A stretch of DNA of 17,274 bases from Comamonadaceae bacterium (GTDB lineage: Bacteria; Pseudomonadota; Gammaproteobacteria; Burkholderiales; Burkholderiaceae_C): positions 1-17,274 of the forward strand of contig CANCDA010000031.1 of the NCBI GenBank assembly GCA_947374705.1. Direction: 5' to 3'. The translations under genes and the position numbers were made by a program. The notes beneath the pieces were generated by a model. It was not told where the DNA came from, did no database searches, and saw only the letters and a program-made list of their open reading frames with translations. Positions 5,958 to 12,588 of this stretch are shown in pieces. The number at the start of each line of letters is the position of its first letter. Position 1 is the first letter of the stretch.

Positions 5958-6869
5958 ATGTCCTCACCCAACCTCCACCCCATGATCAATGTGGCCATCA
6001 AGGCCGCCCGCGCCGCTGGCTCCATCATCAACCGCGCCGCGCTCGATCTGGAAGCGGTGCGGATTTCGCAAAAGCAGGTCAACGACTATGTGACTGAAGT
6101 TGATCACGCCAGCGAGCAAGCCATCATCGAGACACTGCTCACAGCCTACCCCGGCCACGGCATCATGGCTGAAGAATCGGGCAGCGAGCAGGGTGCCAAG
6201 GACTCCGAATTCGTCTGGATCATCGACCCGCTGGACGGTACCACCAACTTCATTCACGGCTTCCCCTTTTACTGCGTCAGCATTGCGCTGGCCGTCAAGG
6301 GCAAGATCGAGCAGGCCGTGGTGTACGACCCTACCCGCAACGACCTCTACACCGCCACCAAAGGGCGCGGTGCGTTTGTCAATGACCGCCGCCTGCGCGT
6401 GAGCAAGCGCACCGATCTGCGCCAGTGCCTGCTGGCCACCGGCTTCCCCTTCCGCGAGGGCGACAACTTCAAACAGCACCTGGCGATTTTGGGCGACATC
6501 ATGCCGCGCACGGCCGGTCTGCGCCGCCCAGGTGCGGCAGCCTTAGATTTGGCCCATGTGGCTGCTGGTTTAACCGATGGATTTTTTGAAACCGGCCTTC
6601 AACCTTGGGACGTAGCGGCAGGCTCGCTGCTGGTGACCGAGGCAGGTGGCTTGGTAGGCAACTTCACCGGTGACTCCAACTTTTTGGAGCAAAAAGAATG
6701 TCTGGCAGCCGCACCGCGCCTCTATGGCCAGTTGGTGCCCATCTTGGGTAAGTACAGCAAGTTTGCAAGCGCAGGTGAAAAGGCGGGCGTGCGCCAAGCG
6801 GCACAGGCCAGCGCCACACCTGCTTCTCCCGCTGCAACCACCGCACCCATCGAAACACCTTTCGAATAA
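5958..6869 (+). CDS. suhB: Inositol-1-monophosphatase family protein SuhB
   Basis: This 303-residue cytoplasmic protein of the inositol monophosphatase family hydrolyses myo-inositol-1-phosphate and similar substrates with Mg2+. In E. coli, SuhB also takes part in rRNA transcription antitermination. Metal-binding motifs are complete: AEES at 71-74, IDPLDGTTNFIHG at 89-101 (D90, D93), and WDVAAGSLLVTEAGG at 217-231 (D218). The enzyme core ends near residue 270. About 33 extra residues rich in Ala, Pro and Thr follow, a low-complexity tail absent from E. coli SuhB (267 aa). A start at the ATG of 5982 (MINVAIKAARAAG) is also possible and would match E. coli better. A TATAAA box lies only four bases before the 5958 ATG, so a transcript starting there would be nearly leaderless. 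Divergence from trmJ is a familiar betaproteobacterial arrangement. Confidence 0.92.
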   Translation: MSSPNLHPMINVAIKAARAAGSIINRAALDLEAVRISQKQVNDYVTEVDHASEQAIIETLLTAYPGHGIMAEESGSEQGAKDSEFVWIIDPLDGTTNFIHGFPFYCVSIALAVKGKIEQAVVYDPTRNDLYTATKGRGAFVNDRRLRVSKRTDLRQCLLATGFPFREGDNFKQHLAILGDIMPRTAGLRRPGAAALDLAHVAAGLTDGFFETGLQPWDVAAGSLLVTEAGGLVGNFTGDSNFLEQKECLAAAPRLYGQLVPILGKYSKFASAGEKAGVRQAAQASATPASPAATTAPIETPFE

Positions 6870-6881
6870 GCAAGGGCGAAG

Positions 6882-6902
6882 CTGAAGGGGCTTGCCCCTC
6901 AG
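6882..6902. terminator. Hairpin between convergent suhB and ThDP enzyme gene
   Basis: A GC-rich inverted repeat (AGGGGC-TT-GCCCCT core at 6886-6899, extended by CTGA/TCAG outside with one unpaired A) lies in the 36-bp gap between two converging genes. It could stop transcription from either side. It lacks a clear T-run, so strength is uncertain. Confidence 0.45.
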
Positions 6903-6905
6903 CCC

Positions 6906-8447
6906 TCAGATTCGAAACTCAATCAGGAATGGCCCCGGCTTGGCGCAGACCGACTTGAACACGTCGGCAAACTGCTCCAGCGTGTCCACCGAGCAGCTCT
7001 CCACCCCCATGCCCTGGGCCAGCTTGACCCAGCCCAGCGTTGGGCGGCCCAAGTCAAACAAGTCACTCGACACCGGCCCCGACGTCGCACCGACAGCCAC
7101 CAGCTCACCTTGCAAAATCTTGTACACGCTGTTGGCAAACACCACATTAACGATGTTGAGCTTGTGCCGTGCTTGCGTCCACAGCGCTTGCAGGCAGTAC
7201 ATGCCCGCGCCGTCAGCTTGCAGGCACACCACTTGGCGCTCTGGGCTGGCGATGGCCGCCCCGGTGGCGCAGGCAAAGCCATGGCCGATGGCTCCACCAG
7301 TGAGCTGTAACCAGTCATGCGGGGCGGCGTTGTGGGTGTACTCAAACAAGGGACGACCTGAGGTAACGGCGTCTTCGGCGACGATGCAGTTCTCAGGCAA
7401 TAAAACGCCCAGCGTGCTGGCGAATTTCTCGGCTTCAAAGCGCCCAGACATGAGTTGCGGCTGACGGGTGGACGGCACGATGGGCACGGCCTCAGGCGCA
7501 CCCAATTCGTCGGCCAAATCTCTGAGCGCGCCCACCAAATCCTGCTCAGGCCGCGCCAGCACATGAAACTGCGTGCCCGGTGCAGCCAATGAATTGGGCC
7601 GCTCTGGGTAGGCAAAAAACGGGGCTGGCGGTTTAGCACCCACCAAGATGATGTGCTGAAAAGGTTTGAGCAGCTCCAGCGCCTGATTGATGCCATAGGG
7701 CAAGCGGTCTATCGGCAAGCGCCCAGCCCCTCGTGGCAGACGCGCAACATGGGTGGGCGTGCGCAAGGCCGCGCCCGTCATGTGGGCCACGCGCTGTGCG
7801 GATAGCAGGCCCGCTTCGGTCAAACCCTCACCCGAAATCAACAGCAGTGCGGGCTGGCGGGTGCGCAAGACTCGGGCAATCGCCTGGATGTTGTCCGGGC
7901 TGGTGGGCTGGCGCTGTGGCACGGCCAAGGGTGTGCCGACTTGTCCGCCTGCGCTCCAGCTCGCATCGGCGGGCAGCACCAGTGTGGCGATTTGGCCGGG
8001 TGGCGTAAGCGCGGCCTGCACGGCGGCAGCGGCGTCGGCCCCCACCGATGGCGCGCTCATGCTGGTGCGCACCCAATGCGAAAAAGGCCGGGCGATGCCT
8101 TCAACGTCAGAGGTCAGTGGCGTGTCATAAGGCCGGTGCGCCAGGGCATGGTCACCCACAATATTCACCATGGGTGAAAAGGCGCGTTTGGCGTTGTGCA
8201 TGTTGGCTAGGCCGTTGGCCAGCCCTGGCCCGCAATGCAAGAGCGTGGCCGCAGGCTTGCCCGCCATGCGGGCGTAGCCGTCAGCGCAGCCAGTCACCAC
8301 CGTTTCAGCCAAGCCCAGCACACAGTTCATGCCTTTGACTTCATCGAGCGCGGCGACAAAATGCATCTCCGATGTGCCAGGGTTGGCAAAACAGGTATCA
8401 ATACCGCAGGCCAGTAGCGTGCGAACCAGGCTTTCAGCGCCGTTCAT
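6906..8447 (-). CDS. Thiamine-diphosphate-dependent enzyme, acetolactate synthase/benzoylformate decarboxylase-like
   Basis: This 513-residue protein has the three-domain layout of ThDP-dependent decarboxylases and carboligases. The N-terminal pyrimidine-binding domain (about 1-165) contains the catalytic glutamate in LAETVVTGCADGYARM (E48) and the ANPGTSE loop (21-27). The central domain is about 185-320. The C-terminal pyrophosphate-binding domain (about 335-510) carries the Mg2+/ThDP motif ADGAGMYCLQALW (411-423) ending at VVFAN (435-439); the usual GDG reads ADG here. It is shorter than true acetolactate synthase large subunits (about 570 aa), and no regulatory subunit gene is adjacent. 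It therefore probably acts on a 2-oxo acid or an aldehyde donor in catabolism rather than in valine/isoleucine synthesis. The ATG has a good ribosome binding site (AAAAGGA six bases upstream). It is last in the Bug-dioxygenase-ThDP operon. Confidence 0.85.
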   Translation of the reverse strand: MNGAESLVRTLLACGIDTCFANPGTSEMHFVAALDEVKGMNCVLGLAETVVTGCADGYARMAGKPAATLLHCGPGLANGLANMHNAKRAFSPMVNIVGDHALAHRPYDTPLTSDVEGIARPFSHWVRTSMSAPSVGADAAAAVQAALTPPGQIATLVLPADASWSAGGQVGTPLAVPQRQPTSPDNIQAIARVLRTRQPALLLISGEGLTEAGLLSAQRVAHMTGAALRTPTHVARLPRGAGRLPIDRLPYGINQALELLKPFQHIILVGAKPPAPFFAYPERPNSLAAPGTQFHVLARPEQDLVGALRDLADELGAPEAVPIVPSTRQPQLMSGRFEAEKFASTLGVLLPENCIVAEDAVTSGRPLFEYTHNAAPHDWLQLTGGAIGHGFACATGAAIASPERQVVCLQADGAGMYCLQALWTQARHKLNIVNVVFANSVYKILQGELVAVGATSGPVSSDLFDLGRPTLGWVKLAQGMGVESCSVDTLEQFADVFKSVCAKPGPFLIEFRI

Positions 8448-8474
8448 GGGGTGTCCTTTTCAAGCAGGGAATGA

Positions 8475-9353
8475 TTAACTGGCCATCAACTGCGCTTCAG
8501 GCGTGTCGTTGATGGTGGTGCGCCGCAGCTCGCGCCGCTCGGCAATGTCGTAGCGGCGACCGCGGTGCAAGGTGCTGCGGTTGTCCCAGATGACGAGGTC
8601 ACCCTCCTCCCATTCATGGGTATAGACGAAGGGTCTTTGCGTGGCGTGTTCGAGCAAATCCATCAAATACATACGGCTCTCGGCCACCGGCCAACCGATG
8701 ATTTGCCGCGCATGCACGCCGACGAACAAGAGCTTGCGCCCGGAGCCGGGGTGGGTGTCGGCCAGCGGCCAGACGGCGGGTGGGATCGCCTTTTTTTGCT
8801 CGTCGGTGTAGGCGTCGTCACCCAACAGCAGGCGGGTGTGCAGTGCAAAGTGCTCAGCGTGGAGGTCTTGAATTTCGTCCCGCGTGCGCTGAGGCAGCGC
8901 GTCGTAGGCGGCGCGCAGATCGGCAAATTCGGTGTTGCCGCCCCAACTGGGGGTGACCACCGCGTGCAGCATGGAATACGCGGCGCGCGGCTTCATGAAA
9001 GAGCTGTCGCTGTGCCAGAGTTGGTTGGCAAAGTTGGACAGGTTTTTGGGTGAATCTCGGCCTGCCACATGGCCCTGAGCGTCCACGTTGGAGATGTCGA
9101 TCAAGCGTTCATCTTCCAGCCGCTCCTTGCGCTGGAAGACACGCTTCAAACCAATGTCCAAGGGGCCGAAAGACTGGCTGAAATCGAGCTGCTGCTGCGC
9201 CGTGAGCGGCTGGCCGCGCCACACGAGCACACCGTACTGGTTCATCGCGGCGTTGATGGCCTTGTGGTCTGTTTCCGACAAGGGCTGGGTGAGGTCGATG
9301 CCGCTGGCTTGCGCGCAAAACAGGGGGTGGAGGGGTTTGAGTTGGAGGGGCAT
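8475..9353 (-). CDS. TauD/TfdA-family Fe(II)/2-oxoglutarate-dependent dioxygenase
   Basis: This 292-residue cytoplasmic protein has the double-stranded beta-helix iron site of the TauD/TfdA family, whose members hydroxylate substrates such as taurine, 2,4-D or other acids with O2 and 2-oxoglutarate. The iron ligands are H114 and D116 in WHSDSSF and a distal histidine in DNRSTLHRG (H263). The 2-oxoglutarate-binding arginine is probably R277 or R278 in RRELRRTTI. N-terminal GVLVWRGQPL and the FGPLD segment (62-66) are typical. Overall it looks closer to TfdA than to taurine-specific TauD, but the substrate cannot be assigned. The gene lies 27 bp upstream of the ThDP-enzyme gene and 45 bp after the Bug gene on the same strand, so the three are probably one transcript. 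The ribosome binding site is weak. Confidence 0.9.
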   Translation of the reverse strand: MPLQLKPLHPLFCAQASGIDLTQPLSETDHKAINAAMNQYGVLVWRGQPLTAQQQLDFSQSFGPLDIGLKRVFQRKERLEDERLIDISNVDAQGHVAGRDSPKNLSNFANQLWHSDSSFMKPRAAYSMLHAVVTPSWGGNTEFADLRAAYDALPQRTRDEIQDLHAEHFALHTRLLLGDDAYTDEQKKAIPPAVWPLADTHPGSGRKLLFVGVHARQIIGWPVAESRMYLMDLLEHATQRPFVYTHEWEEGDLVIWDNRSTLHRGRRYDIAERRELRRTTINDTPEAQLMAS

Positions 9354-9398
9354 GGCCGGGCTCTTGATCTTGGTTTGTGGTTGGGTATTGGTGTGAAT

Positions 9399-10373
9399 TT
9401 ATTCGGACTCAATCTTGGCTTCGGTCACGACACGGTTCCACTTCTTCATCTCTTGCAGGATGAAGGCGTCGAACTGCTCGGGCTTGCTATCGACCACGTC
9501 CATGCCCATTTCTTCGATGCGCTTCCTGATGTCTGGCGAGGCCAGTACCCGAGAGGTGTCAGCTTGAATTTTCTGAACCACGGCTTTGGGCGTGCCGCTG
9601 GGCACGATGAAGCCCAACAAAGCGCTGACGTCAAAGCCGGGCAGCACCTCTGCCACCGTGGCGTACTGAGGGAAACCGGGCACTCTTTTCTCGCCCATCG
9701 TGGCAATCAGCTTCATGCGAGCAGCCTTGACGTAGGGCAGGATGGACAAGAACGGATCAACCACCAGATCAATGCGCCCACCCATCAGCTCGGTGTGCGC
9801 TGGCGCGCTGCCTTTCATGGGGGCGTGCAGCATGTCAAAGCCCGCCTCGCGCTTGAGCAGTTCGGCCCCCAAGTGCGTGGTGCTGCCCGCGCCGGGCGTG
9901 CCGTAGGTGAGCTTGCCGGGGTTCTTTTGGGCGTAGGCGATCAACTCGGGCAAGCTGTTGAAGGGGGCGTCCGGGCGGGCCACGATGGCCAATTGAAAGT
10001 TGGCCAACTGCGTCACGCCCATGAGGTCTTTGCTGGTGTTGTAGGGCAGGCTTTTGCGCAGCGTGGGGTTGACGGCGAATGAGGAGTTGACCATGCCAAT
10101 GGTGTAGCCGTCGGGCTTGGACTTGGCCACAAAATCTGCTCCGATGACCGTGCCCGCACCGGGCTTGTAGTCGAGCACCACGGGCTGACCCCACAGCTCT
10201 TGCAGCTTCATGCCGATCATGCGCCCGATGGTGTCGGTGGGGCCACCGGGTGGGAAGGGAACGATGATTTTGACCGGCGCTTTAGGGAAGTCTTGCGCTG
10301 AGATGGGCAGTGCTACCAAAGCAAGCCAAGCGGCTGCAAGTGCGCACAGCGGGCGAATGAAAAAAGGATGCAT
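9399..10373 (-). CDS. Bug-family (TctC-like) periplasmic solute-binding protein
   Basis: This protein of about 324 residues belongs to the tripartite tricarboxylate transporter receptor (Bug) family, greatly expanded in Burkholderiales; members bind organic acids in the periplasm. A signal peptide is evident (MHPFFIRPL, hydrophobic LCALAAAWLALVALP, cleavage probably after PISA, residue 26). The mature protein opens with KIIVPFPPGGPTDTIGR, the Bug ligand-loop pattern, and has VVLDYKPGAGTVIGADFVAKSKPDGYT and a GTPGAGSTTHLGAELL segment, all typical. I choose the ATG at 10373 because AGGA lies five bases upstream; a TTG at 10394 would add seven residues. No TctA/TctB membrane genes are nearby, as is usual for Bug genes. 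It heads a minus-strand operon with a dioxygenase and a ThDP enzyme, suggesting their substrate is an organic acid. Confidence 0.92.
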   Translation of the reverse strand: MHPFFIRPLCALAAAWLALVALPISAQDFPKAPVKIIVPFPPGGPTDTIGRMIGMKLQELWGQPVVLDYKPGAGTVIGADFVAKSKPDGYTIGMVNSSFAVNPTLRKSLPYNTSKDLMGVTQLANFQLAIVARPDAPFNSLPELIAYAQKNPGKLTYGTPGAGSTTHLGAELLKREAGFDMLHAPMKGSAPAHTELMGGRIDLVVDPFLSILPYVKAARMKLIATMGEKRVPGFPQYATVAEVLPGFDVSALLGFIVPSGTPKAVVQKIQADTSRVLASPDIRKRIEEMGMDVVDSKPEQFDAFILQEMKKWNRVVTEAKIESE

Positions 10374-10397
10374 AAGGGTCCTGATGATTCGCAAATC

Positions 10398-10440
10398 AGT
10401 ATAAGTATTTTTAAACGCTAACCGTCCCTATCGACGATAG
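10398..10440 (-). promoter_or_regulatory. Promoter/operator candidate of the Bug-dioxygenase-ThDP operon
   Basis: In the 78-bp gap between the asparaginase and Bug genes, a -10-like TATACT lies on the minus strand (10403-10398), with no strong -35. Just upstream is a perfect palindrome CTATCG-A-CGATAG (10428-10440, 6-bp arms). A palindrome placed at or above the -35 suits an activator or repressor site; the regulator is not in the window. This assignment is inference from position and symmetry. Confidence 0.35.
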
Positions 10441-10451
10441 CTCACCCAGAC

Positions 10452-11423
10452 TTAAATCAACGCCAGCATCAGGGCGACCCGCGCCTTCACCGGCGTTAAC
10501 CCCTGCGAATCCTGAAATACAGCACCTGACTTAGCCCCAGCCGACGCCAAAAGGCATCGACTGGCAATCACCACCCGCACCCCTGCCGCCTGCGCCCTGC
10601 GCAAGGCCACCTCCAGAGCGTAATGGAGCGTGCCATTGCCCGTAGCCGCCACCACCAAGCCCTGCACCGCTGGCGCGTCAAAGCGTTGCGCCACATCGGC
10701 TGCCACCAGCGCATCCACCGTTGCGCCCTGCGTTGCTGCGTGGCTCATCACGATCTCCACGCGCGGCCATTGCCGCAGGCTTGCTATATTTTCTATAGCC
10801 TTTTGTTCCCATTTAAATTGGGCTACAGGCCAATTTCCCTCTAAAAAAACCTGCCCATCCTGCACACGCCCCACAAGCGGTTCATCCCCTGAGCTGAAAG
10901 CATTCAGGCGAGTTGGATGTACTTTTTGCACTGCCTTCGCCCCATGAATGTTGCCTGCACAGACCACAACAACACCCCGCGCACCGGAATGCGCGGCCAC
11001 GGTCAAAGCATCCTTCAGATTCTGCGGACCATCGGCATCCGCCGCCGTAGCAGGCCGCATAGCGCAGGTCAGCACGATGGGTTTGCTGGGTGACAACACT
11101 GCATGCAACAAATAAGCCGTCTCCTCCAGCGTGTCAGTGCCATGGGTGATGACCAGCCCCTGAACATCAGGCTGGGCCAGCCAGTGAGTGCATCGCAAGA
11201 TCAAACGCTGCCAGATTTCAGTATCCATGTCTTTGCTATCAATTTGCGCCACCTGCTCCGCGAGCAGTTCGCAGGGCAGCTGCGCAAGCCCAGGCACAGA
11301 AAGCAGCAATATCTGCACGCCTTGAACGGCAGCGGTATAGCCCTCTGCGTCATCGGCATTGGCCTCACCCGCAATCGTGCCGCCTGTGCCCAAAACAACT
11401 ATTTTTTGACGATTCACTTGCAA
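10452..11423 (-). CDS. L-asparaginase
   Basis: This protein of about 323 residues belongs to the bacterial asparaginase/glutaminase family, which hydrolyses asparagine to aspartate and ammonia. Both catalytic motifs are present: LGTGGTIAG (11-19, nucleophile T15) and VITHGTDTLEETAY (91-104, T97 and D98), plus DSKDM (62-66) and a lysine in NLKDAL (K137). No signal peptide is visible, so it is probably cytoplasmic. The start is uncertain: the frame opens with TTG at 11423 or GTG at 11417, with no good ribosome binding site. Residues about 198-216 (PVAQFKWEQKAIENIASL) are encoded by an AT-rich stretch that looks like an in-frame inserted repeat. Its start lies only about 12 bp from a LexA box, so its promoter may overlap the lexA control region. 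Confidence 0.88.
   Translation of the reverse strand: MQVNRQKIVVLGTGGTIAGEANADDAEGYTAAVQGVQILLLSVPGLAQLPCELLAEQVAQIDSKDMDTEIWQRLILRCTHWLAQPDVQGLVITHGTDTLEETAYLLHAVLSPSKPIVLTCAMRPATAADADGPQNLKDALTVAAHSGARGVVVVCAGNIHGAKAVQKVHPTRLNAFSSGDEPLVGRVQDGQVFLEGNWPVAQFKWEQKAIENIASLRQWPRVEIVMSHAATQGATVDALVAADVAQRFDAPAVQGLVVAATGNGTLHYALEVALRRAQAAGVRVVIASRCLLASAGAKSGAVFQDSQGLTPVKARVALMLALI
10785..10845. repeat. AT-rich dispersed repeat inserted in-frame in the asparaginase gene
   Basis: This AT-rich block encodes the stretch around QFKWEQKAIENIAS in an otherwise GC-rich gene. Its core TTAAATTGGGCTACAG (10813-10828) matches the block in trmJ (5456-5471) at 13 of 16 positions. It also contains a TTGCTATATTTTCTATAGC-like inverted segment (about 10788-10800). 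It is probably another member of the same dispersed repeat family. Ends are approximate, and the comparison is by eye. Confidence 0.45.
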
Positions 11424-11434
11424 ACTTTTAAAAA

Positions 11435-11450
11435 CTGGTTAAAAATACAG
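11435..11450. promoter_or_regulatory. LexA (SOS) box 1
   Basis: CTGGTTAAAAATACAG has the CTG-N10-CAG form of the proteobacterial LexA operator (consensus CTGTatatatatACAG), with a single mismatch in the left tetrad. It lies 65 bp before the lexA start, and about 12 bp from the start codon of the divergent asparaginase gene. Confidence 0.85.
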
Positions 11451-11453
11451 TTA

Positions 11454-11469
11454 CTGGTTAAAAATCCAG
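11454..11469. promoter_or_regulatory. LexA (SOS) box 2
   Basis: CTGGTTAAAAATCCAG is a second CTG-N10-CAG operator, 19 bp from box 1 (about two helical turns) and sharing 15 of 16 bases with it. Tandem boxes ahead of lexA are the usual arrangement for autoregulation. Confidence 0.85.
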
Positions 11470-11499
11470 TCAACCCTCCCGCTAACCCAAGGAGTCAGC

Positions 11500-12180
11500 A
11501 TGATGGATCAGCTCACCTACCCGGTCAAACTCACCGCCCGCCAGCAGCAAATTTTGGAACTCATCCAGAGCGCTGTGGCTCGCACTGGCGCGCCACCTAC
11601 GCGCGCGGAAATCGCCACCGAGTTGGGCTTCAAATCCGCCAACGCCGCAGAAGAACATCTACAAGCCCTGGCCCGCAAAGGCGTGATTGAGCTGGTCAGT
11701 GGCACCTCACGCGGCATCCGCCTCAAGAGCGACACACTGCGCTCCATCAACGAATCTCGCAGCAAACAATTCACCCTGCCCAGCTTTGCCCAACTCGCGC
11801 TACCTCTGATTGGGCGGGTGGCTGCGGGCTCGCCCATTCTCGCGCAGGAACATGTCGATCAAACCTACTACGTTGAAAACAGCCTGTTTCAGCGCAAACC
11901 CGACTACCTGCTCAAAGTGCGTGGCATGTCCATGCGCGACGCCGGCATCATGGACGGCGACCTGCTGGCCGTGCAAGCCAGCAAAGACGCCAAAAACGGC
12001 CAAATCGTGGTGGCGCGGCTCGGTGACGAAGTCACCGTCAAACGCTTTCGCCGCAACAAGCACTTGATCGAACTTCACCCCGAAAACCCCGACTACCAAA
12101 CCATCATCGTCGAGCCCGGTGAACCCTTTGAGATCGAAGGCCTGGCCGTTGGCCTGATCCGCAACACCATGCTGATGTAA
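11500..12180 (+). CDS. lexA: LexA repressor
   Basis: This 226-residue SOS-response repressor is a self-cleaving DNA-binding protein. The N-terminal winged helix (about 8-75) contains LTARQQQILELI and the recognition part TRAEIATELGFKSANAAEEHL. The hinge is followed by the cleavage site A109-G110 in RVAAGSP, the catalytic serine S144 in RGMSMRDAG and the catalytic lysine K181 in VTVKRFRR. All residues for RecA-stimulated autoproteolysis are present. The ribosome binding site AAGGAG (11489-11494) lies five bases before the ATG at 11500; the adjacent ATG at 11503 is equally reachable. Tandem LexA boxes upstream indicate autoregulation. It is followed after 26 bp by a small gene on the same strand. 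Confidence 0.96.
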   Translation: MMDQLTYPVKLTARQQQILELIQSAVARTGAPPTRAEIATELGFKSANAAEEHLQALARKGVIELVSGTSRGIRLKSDTLRSINESRSKQFTLPSFAQLALPLIGRVAAGSPILAQEHVDQTYYVENSLFQRKPDYLLKVRGMSMRDAGIMDGDLLAVQASKDAKNGQIVVARLGDEVTVKRFRRNKHLIELHPENPDYQTIIVEPGEPFEIEGLAVGLIRNTMLM

Positions 12181-12206
12181 CGCCAACACAACTCGAAAGA
12201 CCAGCC

Positions 12207-12506
12207 ATGAACATCGCTTTATTTGCGGCCCCGAGTCTGTGGTCGCCGCTCCAAGACTTGCTGCGCCGATGGATACCGAGTGAATTCTCCGCCCGTGTGC
12301 CAAAGCGCTCCGCACCCCGTGCCGCCAGCATCCAAGCCTGCACCCAACCCGCGCGGCTGGTGCAGCGCAAACCGTTAAGAGTGGTACGGATTTTGGAAGC
12401 CAATCAATCCTCAAGCCAAGTGGGGCGCATGGTGATCTCTGGCCGCATGGCTGACGTTTGCGCCGAGCTTGACCGACTGGCTGCCTGCGAAGCCGCACAA
12501 CACTGA
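12207..12506 (+). CDS. Small protein of unknown function downstream of lexA
   Basis: This 99-residue protein has no function I can assign. The N-terminal part (MNIALFAAPSLWSPLQDLLRRWIP) is mildly hydrophobic and amphipathic. The middle (28-52) is basic and Ala/Pro-rich. The C-terminus carries a compact block, LRVVRILEANQSSSQVGRMVISGRMADVCAELDRL (57-91), that looks folded and conserved in character; I recall similar small proteins next to lexA in Comamonadaceae, but this is from memory. It starts 26 bp after lexA on the same strand with no terminator between, so it is probably transcribed from the LexA-controlled promoter. In Pseudomonas, lexA is followed by the cell-division inhibitor sulA; I see no convincing SulA motif here. 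The ribosome binding site is weak. It is likely real given codon bias and position. Confidence 0.7.
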   Translation: MNIALFAAPSLWSPLQDLLRRWIPSEFSARVPKRSAPRAASIQACTQPARLVQRKPLRVVRILEANQSSSQVGRMVISGRMADVCAELDRLAACEAAQH

Positions 12507-12588
12507 AATCGATAAATCAATCGCTTTTGGCGAAAAAACGCGGGTTCAAATGGGAAAATCGGTGAGCGACACAAGGCACAATAGCGGC

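Noticed and set aside
6906..8447. Annotation as biosynthetic acetolactate synthase (ilvB) or sulfoacetaldehyde acetyltransferase (xsc)
   Set aside because: It is about 60-80 residues too short, lacks an adjacent ilvN, and the context is catabolic; no Xsc-specific neighbours (pta, sulfite export) are seen.
9069..10082. 337-codon open frame on the plus strand
   Set aside because: It is antisense to the dioxygenase and Bug genes, which have clear motifs; its His/Gly/Val-rich composition is typical of a shadow of GC-rich coding sequence.
12207..12506. Identification of the gene after lexA as SulA
   Set aside because: Position is suggestive, but length and sequence do not show recognisable SulA features, so only an unknown protein is reported.
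12469..12588. 40-codon extension of the dehydrogenase frame
   Set aside because: It overlaps the end of the small gene after lexA and contains the probable promoter; the family N-terminus begins at the ATG at 12589.
12507..12588. Terminator after the lexA-downstream gene (TCGC-TTTTG-GCGA)
   Set aside because: The stem is only 4 bp and is followed by A rather than T residues on the coding strand.
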